NCBI RefSeq assembly: GCF_005434975.1
Contig: NZ_SKCJ01000002.1
Coordinates: forward strand, 1,240,001 to 1,304,000
DNA from: Parerythrobacter lutipelagi
GTDB taxonomy: Bacteria > Pseudomonadota > Alphaproteobacteria > Sphingomonadales > Sphingomonadaceae
DNA length: 64,000 bases
Reading direction: 5' to 3'
Shown piece by piece: positions 17,280 to 26,143 of the stretch (its first letter is position 1; each line of letters opens with the position of its first letter). The notes beneath the pieces are model-generated. The model worked only from the letters and a program-made list of their open reading frames with translations, was not told the DNA's origin and ran no database searches. The translations under genes were made by a program, and so were the position numbers.

Positions 17280-18491
17280 TCAGAAATCGACCGGACCGTC
17301 CAGTTCCTTCACCTGCCATGGCAGGCCGTGCGCATTGAGCATGTCCATGAACGGATCGGGGTCCATCTGTTCCATGTTGATCACGCCGTCCTCGTCCCAT
17401 TTGCCGGTCACCATCATCGCGCTGCCGATCATGGCGGGCACGCCAGTGGTGTAGCTGACCGCCTGATTGCCGGTTTCTTCGTAAGCGGCCTCGTGGCTAC
17501 ATATATTATTGATGTAGAACGTCTTCTCGCCTGACCCGTCCATCGCCTCACCGGTTGCGATGACGCCGATATTGGTGTTGCCCTTGGTTGTCTCGCCCAG
17601 CGATTCCGGCTTGGGCAGTACGGCAGCGAGGAACTGCAACGGAATGATGTCCTTGCCCTGATAACGCACCGGGTCGATGCGGGTCATACCGACATTCTGC
17701 AGCACCGTCAGGTGCTTGATGTACTCATCACCAAAGGTCATCCAGAAGCGTGCACGCTCCAGCTCGGGATTGAATTTCGAGAGGCTTTCCAGCTCCTCGT
17801 GATACATCATGTACATGTTCTTCGGGCCGACCGCCTCGAAGTCGAATTCGACTTTCTTGCCCATGGCCGGGGTCTCGACAAATTCGCCGTTCTCCCAATG
17901 ACGGGCAGGCGCAGTCACTTCGCGGATGTTGATTTCCGGGTTGAAATTGGTCGCGAAGGCCTGTCCGTGGTCGCCGCCATTGCAATCGAGGATATCGAGC
18001 TGGCGGATGGTCTTCAGCTTGTGCTTCTTGAGCCACATGGTGAAGACGCTGGTCACGCCCGGATCGAAGCCCGAACCGAGCAGCGCCATCAGGCCCGCTT
18101 CCTTGAATCGGTCCTGGTAGGCCCACTGCCACTTATACTCGAACTTCGCTTCGTCCTTGGGCTCGTAATTGGCAGTATCGAGATAGTCGACGCCCGCTTC
18201 GAGACACGCGTCCATGATCGGCAGGTCCTGATACGGCAGCGCGAGGTTGACGACGAGGCTCGGGCCGACCTTCTTGATCAGATTGACCATCGCCGGGACT
18301 TCTTCTGCGTCGATCTCATAGGTGCTGACATCCTGCCCGGTCCGATCTTTGACCGAAGCGGCGATAGCATCGCATTTGCTTTTGGTGCGGCTTGCGAGAT
18401 GGATCGCGGAGAAAATCTCCGCATTCATCGCCATCTTGTGGACACAGACCGAGCTGACACCGCCGGCACCGATTACGAGAACTGTCGACAT
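17280..18491 (-). CDS. Carboxyspermidine dehydrogenase (saccharopine-dehydrogenase family)
   Basis: 403 residues. Rossmann NAD(P) motif VLVIGAGGVSSV at the N-terminus, then the family segment NLALPYQDLPIMDACLEAGVDYLDT-type sequence (residues 95-125) and LGSGFDPGVTSVF (near 150). It reductively condenses putrescine with aspartate semialdehyde to carboxyspermidine, the substrate of the NspC homologue at 14072. The two enzymes are in the same block but not adjacent; five unrelated or unknown features lie between them. Annotation as plain saccharopine dehydrogenase would be misleading in this context. Confidence 0.9.
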   Translation of the reverse strand: MSTVLVIGAGGVSSVCVHKMAMNAEIFSAIHLASRTKSKCDAIAASVKDRTGQDVSTYEIDAEEVPAMVNLIKKVGPSLVVNLALPYQDLPIMDACLEAGVDYLDTANYEPKDEAKFEYKWQWAYQDRFKEAGLMALLGSGFDPGVTSVFTMWLKKHKLKTIRQLDILDCNGGDHGQAFATNFNPEINIREVTAPARHWENGEFVETPAMGKKVEFDFEAVGPKNMYMMYHEELESLSKFNPELERARFWMTFGDEYIKHLTVLQNVGMTRIDPVRYQGKDIIPLQFLAAVLPKPESLGETTKGNTNIGVIATGEAMDGSGEKTFYINNICSHEAAYEETGNQAVSYTTGVPAMIGSAMMVTGKWDEDGVINMEQMDPDPFMDMLNAHGLPWQVKELDGPVDF

Positions 18492-18553
18492 ATTGGGCTT
18501 TCTCCGAATTCGAATCTTGTCGTCCCCCTAGCGAAATGCGCTAATGCCGCCAA

Positions 18554-19516
18554 ATGATCCGAGACAATATGCGCATGCCAACCCGCGAAGGGGTAATCGA
18601 AGCGGCGGAAAAAGTGGCTGCAATCCTGCCGCCCACGCCGTTGTTGCCGGTCCGGATCGGGAATACGCGCTGCTGGGTGAAGGCCGAGACATTGCAACCG
18701 GTCGGCGCGTTCAAGATCCGCGGGGCGTGGCATCGGCTCTCCGCCCTGTCGGAAGAGGAAAAGGCGCGCGGGGTCGTTGCTGTCTCCAGCGGTAATCATG
18801 CGCAGGGCGTCGCGTGGGCCGCTGCGCGGCTCGGCATCAAGGCCGCTATCGTGATGCCGCGCGATGCGCCCAGAGTTAAGCTGCAAGCCACGCATGCGCT
18901 GGGCGCGGAAATCGTGCTCTACGAGCGACCCGGTGAAGACCGTGACGAAGTGGCCGCCCGGCTGATTGCGGAGCGCGGCGGAACACTGGTCCATGCCTTC
19001 GGCGATCCGTGGGTGATCGAAGGGCAAGGCAGCGCAGGGATCGAAATCACGCAGCAGCTGGGGCGGCAACCAAGCCAGATTCTGGCGTGTTGCGGCGGTG
19101 GCGGGCTGGCAGCGGGCCTCGCCCTCGCCTGCCCCGACAGCGCGATAGTGCCGGTCGAGCCTGAAGGTTGGGACATGGTTGGGCAAGCGATGGCGGCCGG
19201 CGAGATCGTGCAGGTCGCGGACGACGCGCCGAAAACGATTTGCGATGCGCTTCAGCCACCTGCGACCAAACCCGTCAATCTGTCGATTCTCAAAGATCGC
19301 GCCGAACCCGGCGTGACGGTCGATGACGATGAAGTGCGCGCGGCGCAGCGTTTTGCTTTCTCTAACTTGCATCTTGTCGTCGAGCCCGGAGGCGCAGCCG
19401 CGCTTGCCGCAGCGCTTGCCGGCAAAGTCCCGCTCGACGCAGACACTGTCATCATGCTGACCGGCGGCAACACAGATGCGGAAAGCTTCGCAGCCATGCT
19501 GGCAAGCACGGGCTAG
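18554..19516 (+). CDS. Threonine/serine dehydratase
   Basis: 320 residues, fold type II PLP enzyme without a regulatory ACT tail. The PLP lysine is in VGAFKIRGAWHRL (near residue 54), SSGNHAQGVAWAA (near 77) binds substrate, and CCGGGGLAAGLALA (near 178) is the phosphate-binding glycine loop. It would deaminate threonine to 2-oxobutyrate, or serine. The lack of an ACT domain suggests a catabolic type, or a serine racemase-like enzyme. Divergent from the carboxyspermidine dehydrogenase. Confidence 0.92.
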   Translation: MIRDNMRMPTREGVIEAAEKVAAILPPTPLLPVRIGNTRCWVKAETLQPVGAFKIRGAWHRLSALSEEEKARGVVAVSSGNHAQGVAWAAARLGIKAAIVMPRDAPRVKLQATHALGAEIVLYERPGEDRDEVAARLIAERGGTLVHAFGDPWVIEGQGSAGIEITQQLGRQPSQILACCGGGGLAAGLALACPDSAIVPVEPEGWDMVGQAMAAGEIVQVADDAPKTICDALQPPATKPVNLSILKDRAEPGVTVDDDEVRAAQRFAFSNLHLVVEPGGAAALAAALAGKVPLDADTVIMLTGGNTDAESFAAMLASTG

Positions 19517-19578
19517 CCAGCGTTTGACAATCGAACGGCCGGACAGCAGGGTCCGCGCCGAAACAGGGAGGAATTTTC

Positions 19579-20028
19579 ATGCAGGCTCAAATGCTCGCAC
19601 CCGCAGCCGTGCTGGTGCTGTGGTCGCTAATCATGCTGTTCTGGATGGCAGGCACGCGGTTGCCCGCGATCAAGAAATCCGGTGGCGGCCTGAGTGAAGC
19701 AAAACCCGGCGGTCGCGGGGTCGATCTCGAAGGGGTGATACCGGACAAGGTAAACTGGAAAGCGCACAATTATGCGCATCTGATGGAACAGCCGACGATT
19801 TTCTATCCCACGGTTGTCATTCTGGCGATGATGGGCGCGGGTCAGCTGGATATCCTGCTCGCCTGGATCTATGTCGCGTTGCGGATCGTCCATTCCGTCT
19901 GGCAGGCGACCGTCAATGTCGTCTCGATCCGCTTCCTCATCTTCCTTCTGTCTTCGCTGGCGCTCGTCATCCTCGCGGTCCGCGCAGTCATGGCTACCCT
20001 CTTTGCCGATCCCGGAGTGCTCACATGA
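19579..20028 (+). CDS. MAPEG-family membrane protein (first of two)
   Basis: 149 residues with four predicted membrane helices (about 5-25, 70-88, 92-110, 115-140). The family signature is RIVHSVWQATVNVVSIRF. MAPEG proteins include glutathione transferases and prostaglandin E synthase-like enzymes; bacterial substrates are mostly unknown. Its stop overlaps the start of a homologous gene by four bases, so the two are translationally coupled tandem duplicates. Confidence 0.88.
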   Translation: MQAQMLAPAAVLVLWSLIMLFWMAGTRLPAIKKSGGGLSEAKPGGRGVDLEGVIPDKVNWKAHNYAHLMEQPTIFYPTVVILAMMGAGQLDILLAWIYVALRIVHSVWQATVNVVSIRFLIFLLSSLALVILAVRAVMATLFADPGVLT

Positions 20029-20468
20029 TCGAATCCGATATCCTGCAACCGGTCGTCGCTCTGGCGATCTGGACCATGGTCATGTGGGTGTGGATGTATG
20101 CCACACGCATTCCTGCGATGTCGAAAGCGCCCGAGATCGATACTGCCAATCTGGTTGGCGGAACCGGCAAAGACCTCGACGCGGTCCTGCCTGCCAGCGT
20201 CCAGTGGAAAGCGCACAATTACAATCACCTGCACGAGCAACCGACCATCTTTTATGCAGTTGCCCTGGTGCTTGCCCTGGTCGGGCAAGGCGATGGCATG
20301 AACGCATTGCTGGCGTGGATCTATGTCGGACTGCGCGTCATTCACTCGGTGATTCAGGCAACAGCCAACAAGGTGCTGGTGCGTTTCGTGCTATTCGCAC
20401 TGTCGAGCCTCGTGCTGATCACGCTGATCTTCCACGCGGCGATCACGGTGTTCGACATTCACCTTTAA
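20025..20468 (+). CDS. MAPEG-family membrane protein (second of two)
   Basis: 147 residues, clearly a paralogue of the preceding protein: the same WKAHNY..H..EQPTIFY block (near residue 62) and a matching RVIHSVIQATANKVLVRF. Four membrane helices. MAPEG enzymes work as trimers, so these two could form mixed oligomers; that is inference. Converges on trxB. Confidence 0.88.
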   Translation: MIESDILQPVVALAIWTMVMWVWMYATRIPAMSKAPEIDTANLVGGTGKDLDAVLPASVQWKAHNYNHLHEQPTIFYAVALVLALVGQGDGMNALLAWIYVGLRVIHSVIQATANKVLVRFVLFALSSLVLITLIFHAAITVFDIHL

Positions 20469-20489
20469 CGGCAGTGAGGCCGGAGCGGT

Positions 20490-21464
20490 TTATTCCGCCG
20501 CTTCGGCTTCCTGCTCGGCAAAATCCAGCGTCGCCAGGAAGCGTTCGGCATCGAGCGCAGCCATGCACCCGGTGCCCGCAGCGGTGACCGCCTGCCGGTA
20601 GGTGTGGTCCATCACATCGCCGCAAGCGAAAACGCCGGGGATCGAAGTCATCGGTGTGCCGGGTTCGACCAGCAGATATCCGCCATCGTCCATCGGCAGC
20701 TTGCCCTTGAACAGTTCGGTTGCCGGGGCATGACCGATGGCGACAAAAGCCCCGTCAACATCCAGCGTGCTCTCTTCGCCGGTCACAGTGTCCTTCAGCG
20801 CAAGATGGGTCAGGCCTGCCCCCATCGGGTCGCCCTCGAAGCTCGACACCGCCTTGTTCCACTGCACAGTGATATTGGGGTGCTTGAGCAGCCGTTCCTG
20901 CAGGATCTTTTCCGCGCGCAGCTCGTCGCGCCGATGGATTAGCGTCACGTCCTGCGAATGATTGGTCAGATAGAGCGCTTCCTCGACCGCAGTGTTGCCG
21001 CCGCCGATGACGGCAACTTTCTTGCCGCGATAGAAGAAACCGTCGCAAGTCGCGCAGGCGGACACACCCTTGCCGCCCAGTTCCTGCTCCCCCGGCGCGC
21101 CAAGCCATTTGGCCTGTGCGCCTGTCGCGATAACCAGCACATCGCCGATATATTCGTCACCGCTATCGCCCACGGCGCGGAACGGAGACCCGCCCGCGAT
21201 GTCGACGTCGACGATCGTATCCCACATCATCTTCGTGCCGACATGCTCGGCCTGCTTCTGCATCTGTTCCATCAGCCACGGGCCCTGGATCACATCGGCA
21301 AAGCCCGGATAGTTTTCGACATCGGTGGTGATCGTCAGCTGGCCGCCGGGCTGGAGGCCCTGCACCACGATTGGCTCCATCATCGCACGTGCGCCATAGA
21401 TTGCCGCAGAATAGCCTGCGGGGCCCGAACCGATGATCAGCATCTTGGTGCGATGGGTAGCCAT
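20490..21464 (-). CDS. trxB: Thioredoxin reductase
   Basis: 324 residues from the ATG at 21464 (MATHRTKML); an upstream open frame without FAD-fold character was excluded. FAD motif IIGSGPAGYSAA at the N-terminus, redox-active CATC near residue 142, NADPH motif VIGGGNTAVEEA near 158, and the C-terminal FACGDV FAD segment. Transfers electrons from NADPH to thioredoxin. All expected residues are present. Confidence 0.97.
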   Translation of the reverse strand: MATHRTKMLIIGSGPAGYSAAIYGARAMMEPIVVQGLQPGGQLTITTDVENYPGFADVIQGPWLMEQMQKQAEHVGTKMMWDTIVDVDIAGGSPFRAVGDSGDEYIGDVLVIATGAQAKWLGAPGEQELGGKGVSACATCDGFFYRGKKVAVIGGGNTAVEEALYLTNHSQDVTLIHRRDELRAEKILQERLLKHPNITVQWNKAVSSFEGDPMGAGLTHLALKDTVTGEESTLDVDGAFVAIGHAPATELFKGKLPMDDGGYLLVEPGTPMTSIPGVFACGDVMDHTYRQAVTAAGTGCMAALDAERFLATLDFAEQEAEAAE

Positions 21465-21504
21465 GGAATTTACCTTCGTCGTCTGGGTCAGTGACCCGAT
21501 CTGG

Positions 21505-22299
21505 TTATGCTTCGGTAAGGTGCAAGCGCAAAGCTTCACGCCTTTCTTGCGTGACCCCAAGCACGTCTTTCAGGAAAGCGTCGAGTGAGCCGTGCTCCGC
21601 TTCCACAGCTTTGCGCATGGCCACAAGGTACCGTTCATCCACGCCCATCAGCACCCGGATGGTGTCATCGCTGAGGTTGCCCCATTTTTCGCGCACGGCC
21701 ACAGCGCCCGCAGCGATGCGCGCATCGATGTTGCCCACCGTGTTGGTAAGCAGGAAATCTTCCATCGCGTCGTCCGGGTGAACGCCGACCGCGTGGTGCA
21801 GCAGGGCGACCGCCATCCCCGTGCGGTCTTTCCCGGCAAGACAATGCACCAGCGATGGCCCGCCATCCTGCCCGGGTCCTTTTGACAGCACCTCGAAATA
21901 GCGGCGCATGACGTAGAGCACCGGCTCGCGCTGCGGCAGCCGGGCATAAAGCGCTTCCATCTTCGCATGCGCAGCACCCACATCAAGGACGCCCTCGGCG
22001 GCTTCGACATGCGGCGCCAGCGCAGCGGTTTCCCCGTCGTAAAATACCACATCAGCGGCAAAATCCGCGTGCCGGCGACAAGGATAGCTTGTCCGCTCGC
22101 TCCGCCCGCGAAAATCGATCACGTGCTGGAGGTCGAGCGCCGCGATTGCCTTCAAATCGGCATCAGTCGCTTCAAGATGCTGGCCCGAGCGCCAGAGCAG
22201 TCCGCGCTTCATCCGGCTGCCGCCGCTTGTCGCGTAGCCACCATAGTCGCGGAAATTGTGGACGCCCTCCAGCGGGAGAGCTCTGTCGGTCTGGTTCAT
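21505..22299 (-). CDS. Tyrosine-protein phosphatase (DSP-like, SIW14/LipA type)
   Basis: 264 residues. The P-loop HCLAGKDRTG (near residue 140) is the HCxxGKDR signature of this phosphatase family, with the catalytic Cys inside it. The N-terminal VHNFRDYGGY and LWRSGQH motifs and the DFRGRSER loop agree. It could act on phosphotyrosine or phosphoinositide. The open frame continues far upstream, but the conserved part begins at MNQTDRALPLEG. Located between trxB and a divergent receiver gene. Confidence 0.9.
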   Translation of the reverse strand: MNQTDRALPLEGVHNFRDYGGYATSGGSRMKRGLLWRSGQHLEATDADLKAIAALDLQHVIDFRGRSERTSYPCRRHADFAADVVFYDGETAALAPHVEAAEGVLDVGAAHAKMEALYARLPQREPVLYVMRRYFEVLSKGPGQDGGPSLVHCLAGKDRTGMAVALLHHAVGVHPDDAMEDFLLTNTVGNIDARIAAGAVAVREKWGNLSDDTIRVLMGVDERYLVAMRKAVEAEHGSLDAFLKDVLGVTQERREALRLHLTEA

Positions 22300-22458
22300 G
22301 TGGAGCGCTTGCCAGCGTTGCCCGGGAGACTCAAGCTCCACCCAATCAATCGCGGCCCGATCGCGGTCCGATCTCTGCGTATTAGTCCCTAGCCGCCGGT
22401 TCACCGCCTGACTGGGAGCAGATGCTACCAAGAACCCGGAAAAATGGAGCGAAGACCA

Positions 22459-22923
22459 ATGGCTTACATCCTCATTGCCGATGACGACGAGATGATTGCG
22501 GAAATGGCCGCCAATGTGCTGATCAATGTTGGTCACGCATGCGGATGGGTCACTGACGGAGCTCAAGCCCTGAAACTGCTCGCATGGCGGCGGCCCGACC
22601 TGGTGCTGCTTGATCAGGATATGCCGGAGTACTCCGGCGCTCAGGTGCTGCGGAAAATCCGCACTTCGCCCAGCCTGTATGATCTGCCGGTGATCATGTT
22701 CACGGCCATGACCGGCGCGAAAGACGAAGAGCAGGCGCTGTATCACGGTGCGCAGGACTATATCCGCAAGCCGTTCGACCCGAAATTCCTCGTCTGGCGG
22801 GTCAATCAGGTTCTGCGCGCCCGAGCCGAACGCCCCAAGCATCTCGAGCTCAGCGAATTGATGGAGCGCAGCAGCGGCCAATGGCCAGCTGACGTAGATC
22901 AGGGCGCGCGTTCGGTGTTGTGA
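22459..22923 (+). CDS. Single-domain response regulator
   Basis: 154 residues, one receiver domain and a short tail with no output domain. The acidic pocket is IADDDE, the phospho-acceptor is the first Asp of LLDQDMPEYSG (near 54), Thr is in IMFTAM and Lys in YIRKPFDP (near 105). GGAGCGAAG precedes the ATG at 22459; an in-frame ATG five codons upstream is also possible. It could act as a phosphate shuttle or by protein binding. No kinase gene is adjacent. Confidence 0.9.
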   Translation: MAYILIADDDEMIAEMAANVLINVGHACGWVTDGAQALKLLAWRRPDLVLLDQDMPEYSGAQVLRKIRTSPSLYDLPVIMFTAMTGAKDEEQALYHGAQDYIRKPFDPKFLVWRVNQVLRARAERPKHLELSELMERSSGQWPADVDQGARSVL

Positions 22924-22926
22924 AAA

Positions 22927-24315
22927 TTATTCGGTGCCAACCCCGGCCAGATCGGCGGTGAAATTCTCCGTCCATTGCTGGACATTCTCTTCGCGCACGC
23001 TCTTCACCATCGCTTGGTAACGGCGCTTGCGTTCTTCGAGCGGCATATCGAGCGCGGCACGGATGGCGCGGGACAAATCGTCGCGACTGTGCGGATTGAC
23101 CAGCACCGCGTCGGTCAGCTGCTCGGCAGCGCCAGCAAAACTGGAAAGGATCAACACACCCGGATCCTCCGGGTCCTGCGCTGCGACATATTCCTTCGCA
23201 ACCAGATTCATTCCGTCGCGCAGCGGCGTCACCAGACCGATTTTCGACGCGCGATAAAAGCCGCAAAGCTCCGCCAGACTATGCCCCTTGTTGACATAGC
23301 GAATGGGCACGATGTCCACTTCGGAGCGCGCGCCGTTGATCGCGCCGGTTTTCTGTTCAAGCTCCGCACGAATCTTCTGGTAGCTGTCGACATCCTCGCG
23401 ACTGGGCGGCGCGATCTGAATATAGACCAGGTCGCGCACCCGCTCCGGATTCTGATCGAAAAATCGTCCGATCCCGTCGATCCGTTCAGGCAGGCCCTTC
23501 GAATAATCCAGCCGGTCGACACCAATCATCGCAGTCCGGTGGCGGGTGCTGGCTAGCAGTCTCTGCCCGGCCTGGCGCGCTTCGCCGGTATTCATTTGCG
23601 ACTGGACATGATCCCAGTCGATGCCGATCGGATAGGCCCGCGCATAGGTGGTACGGCCATCGAAAACGATCCGGCCGCTCTCCTCGTCGACATCCGCGCC
23701 AAGTTCCTTGCGGCAATAGTGCAGGAAGCTGTCGAGCCATGGATCGGTCTGAAAGCCGATCAGATCGTACTCCAGCATCGTGCGCACCAATCGCTCGTGA
23801 TACGGCAGCGAGACGAACAATCGTGTTGGCGGCCATGGCGTGTGAAGGAAAAAACCGATGCGGTTTTTCATCCCGCGCGACCGCAAGCGTTCGCCCAATG
23901 GCAGCAAGTGATAGTCATGGACCCAGACGAGGTCATCCTGCTCTATCAGCGGCGCAGCTGCTTCAGCGAAGCGTTCATTGACCCGTTCGTAGCCCTTGCC
24001 GAATTCGTTCTCATATTCGGTCAAGTCGATCCGATAGTGGAACAGCGGCCACAGGGTCGAATTGGCATAGCCGTTGTAATATTCGTCAATGTCCTGCGTC
24101 GCCAGATCGAGCGTGGCGGTGGTCACTCCGTCGTTGCGCTGGATATCTATCTTGCCGGTGAATTCGTCGACTTCGCCGCCGGACCACCCGAACCAGATGC
24201 CGCCGTTCTTCTTGAGCGCTGAATTCAGCGCCCCCGCAAGTCCGCCCTGCGCCCCTGCTGCACCGCGTGCTTTCGGAACCGCAACCCGGTTCGAGATGAT
24301 GACAAGGCGGCTCAT
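22927..24315 (-). CDS. otsA: Trehalose-6-phosphate synthase
   Basis: 462 residues, glycosyltransferase family 20. SNRVAVPK and GGLAGAL at the N-terminus, VWVHDYHLLPL (near 130) and GVDRLDYSKGLPER (near 255) are the UDP-glucose and glucose-6-phosphate sites; DGMNLVAKEY (near 355) completes the donor site. Last gene of otsB-GH15-otsA. Makes the compatible solute precursor for osmotic or desiccation tolerance. Confidence 0.96.
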   Translation of the reverse strand: MSRLVIISNRVAVPKARGAAGAQGGLAGALNSALKKNGGIWFGWSGGEVDEFTGKIDIQRNDGVTTATLDLATQDIDEYYNGYANSTLWPLFHYRIDLTEYENEFGKGYERVNERFAEAAAPLIEQDDLVWVHDYHLLPLGERLRSRGMKNRIGFFLHTPWPPTRLFVSLPYHERLVRTMLEYDLIGFQTDPWLDSFLHYCRKELGADVDEESGRIVFDGRTTYARAYPIGIDWDHVQSQMNTGEARQAGQRLLASTRHRTAMIGVDRLDYSKGLPERIDGIGRFFDQNPERVRDLVYIQIAPPSREDVDSYQKIRAELEQKTGAINGARSEVDIVPIRYVNKGHSLAELCGFYRASKIGLVTPLRDGMNLVAKEYVAAQDPEDPGVLILSSFAGAAEQLTDAVLVNPHSRDDLSRAIRAALDMPLEERKRRYQAMVKSVREENVQQWTENFTADLAGVGTE

Positions 24316-24325
24316 ACTGATTCCC

Positions 24326-26143
24326 CTAGCGGATTTCGCTCCACGGCCTGGACAGCAGGCCCGCGCCGTTGATCACTCCAACCAGCGAGTAGGTCTGCGG
24401 GAAATTCCCCCACAATTCGCCGGTCTCGAAGTCCAGATCTTCCGACAGCAGGCCGGATTTCGTCGAGTGCCGGAGCATCGTCTCGAACAATTCGCGCGCT
24501 TCCTCGTCGCGCCCCGCCAAATGGAGCGCCTCGATCAGCCAGAAGGTGCAAACGTTGAAGGCGGTTTCCGGCAGCCCGAAATCGTCTTCGCTGGCATATC
24601 GCAGCATATGTTCGCCGCGGCGCAAAACCTTCTCGATCGCGGCAAAGGTGGACTGGAAACGCGGATTGTCCGGTTTGAGGAAACGCAGTTCGACCATCTG
24701 AAGCAGACTTGCATCGAGGTAATCGCTCTGGAAGCTCGCTCCGTAGTGGCCGCCCTCCCCGTCCCGACCTTCCACCCATGCTTCGGTCTCGATTGTTTCA
24801 CGAATTTTCTCCGCGCGATCGCGCCAGAATGTCTCGCGCTCTGCCTTGCCGAGGTAATGCGCGGTGGTTGCCAACCTGTCGCAAGCGGCCCAGCACATGA
24901 CGGCGGAATAGGTGTGCACTTCCTGCCTCGTGCGGAATTCCCACAGGCCCGCGTCGGGCTGGTCGTGCATCTTCCAGGCCATCTCGCCAACCTGTTCGAG
25001 GCTGGCAAAATCATGGTCGTCAGCCACGCGCATCAGCCGGCGATCAAGGAAACTCTGAACGGTCGGCATGACAATCTGGCCGTAGCAGTCATGCTGCACC
25101 TGCTTGTAGGCTGCGTTGCCGACCCTGACCGGCCCCATCCCGCGGTAACCGGCAAGATGCGCGGCCGTGGTCTCGTTCAGTTCCCCCTCGCCCATAACGG
25201 AATATAATGGCTGGATCTGCCCGCCTTGGGCGCTGTCCACGATGTTGCGCAGATAGGCGAGATACTTCTCCAGCACATCGAGCGCGCCGAGGCGATTGAG
25301 CGCCTGGACGGTGTAATAGGAATCGCGGATCCAGCAGTAGCGATAGTCCCAGTTGCGCTCGCTATGCGGCGCTTCGGGGATCGAAGTGGTCAGCGCCGCA
25401 ACGATCGCTCCGGTTTCCTCATGCTGGCAAAGCTTGAGCGAGATCGCGCAGCGGATCACCTCTTCCTGCCATTCAAACGGGATGTGCAGCCCGCGCACCC
25501 AGTTCTTCCAGTATTTGGAAGTCAGCGCTTCCATCCGGCGCACTTCGGAGCGGACATTGCCGCTGAACGGCTCGTCCGGGCCGAGGAAAAAGTGCTGATC
25601 GCTCTCGACCCGGTAGCTGCGCCCCTCGAGAATGTAACCGACAGGCGCATCGGTGCTGAGGCGGATTGCCTGCGGACCGACCAGATAGCGCACATGATTG
25701 GTGCCGTGCGTCGTTTCCGCCAATTGCGCCCCGTAATTTTTCATCGGGTGAAGCGCCACCTTGAGACGCGGTGTTCCCGCGACCGGGCGCACTATGCGGG
25801 CATAGGCCACCGGCCGGTACATCCGGCCCGAACGTTCGAAGCGCGGGCAGAAATCGTGAATCTCAACCGCGCTGCCATCGCCCGCCTCCAGCCGCGTCAC
25901 GAGGATCGGCGTGTTGCGTTCGTAGTGCTGGCTCGCGGACACTTGCCCCTCCAGTTCGAAACGCCAGACTCCGGCTTTGTCCTGCTCTCCGTTAAGCAGT
26001 GCACAGAATACCGGATCGCCGTCGACCCGCGGCACGCAGCCCCATACGAGACCCGCGGCCTCGTCGATCAGCCCGCTGACCTGACAATTGCCGATCGGCC
26101 AAAGCTCAAGGTCGGGTTGGCGCGGGTTCACAGGTTCAGCCAT
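24326..26143 (-). CDS. Glycoside hydrolase family 15 (glucoamylase/trehalase-like)
   Basis: 605 residues, no signal peptide, so cytoplasmic. An N-terminal beta-sandwich (about 1-220) precedes the (alpha/alpha)6 barrel; RNWDYRYCWIRDSYY (near 262) is the GH15 substrate segment, and HLAGYRGMGPVRVGN (near 330) is also typical. Lying between otsB and otsA, and overlapping otsB by 16 bases, it is probably a trehalase or a glucoamylase balancing trehalose and glucan pools. GH15 trehalases are known from mycobacteria; which activity applies is not decided by sequence. Confidence 0.9.
   Translation of the reverse strand: MAEPVNPRQPDLELWPIGNCQVSGLIDEAAGLVWGCVPRVDGDPVFCALLNGEQDKAGVWRFELEGQVSASQHYERNTPILVTRLEAGDGSAVEIHDFCPRFERSGRMYRPVAYARIVRPVAGTPRLKVALHPMKNYGAQLAETTHGTNHVRYLVGPQAIRLSTDAPVGYILEGRSYRVESDQHFFLGPDEPFSGNVRSEVRRMEALTSKYWKNWVRGLHIPFEWQEEVIRCAISLKLCQHEETGAIVAALTTSIPEAPHSERNWDYRYCWIRDSYYTVQALNRLGALDVLEKYLAYLRNIVDSAQGGQIQPLYSVMGEGELNETTAAHLAGYRGMGPVRVGNAAYKQVQHDCYGQIVMPTVQSFLDRRLMRVADDHDFASLEQVGEMAWKMHDQPDAGLWEFRTRQEVHTYSAVMCWAACDRLATTAHYLGKAERETFWRDRAEKIRETIETEAWVEGRDGEGGHYGASFQSDYLDASLLQMVELRFLKPDNPRFQSTFAAIEKVLRRGEHMLRYASEDDFGLPETAFNVCTFWLIEALHLAGRDEEARELFETMLRHSTKSGLLSEDLDFETGELWGNFPQTYSLVGVINGAGLLSRPWSEIR

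Noticed and set aside
17280-18491. Lysine biosynthesis or degradation enzyme (saccharopine dehydrogenase)
   Set aside because: The family contains both activities, but the neighbouring ornithine and carboxyspermidine decarboxylases make carboxyspermidine dehydrogenase the better call.
18514-18531. ATCTTGTCGTCCCCCTAG in front of the threonine dehydratase gene resembles the island motif
   Set aside because: It matches only the ATC start and the CCCCTAG end, lacks the CGGAA/CCGTAA core, and lies among housekeeping genes. It shows that the right half alone arises by chance, so I did not count it.
22300-22881. Long N-terminal extension of the tyrosine phosphatase frame
   Set aside because: It lies opposite the receiver gene and the promoter region and has no conserved motif; the phosphatase sequence begins at the Met at 22299.
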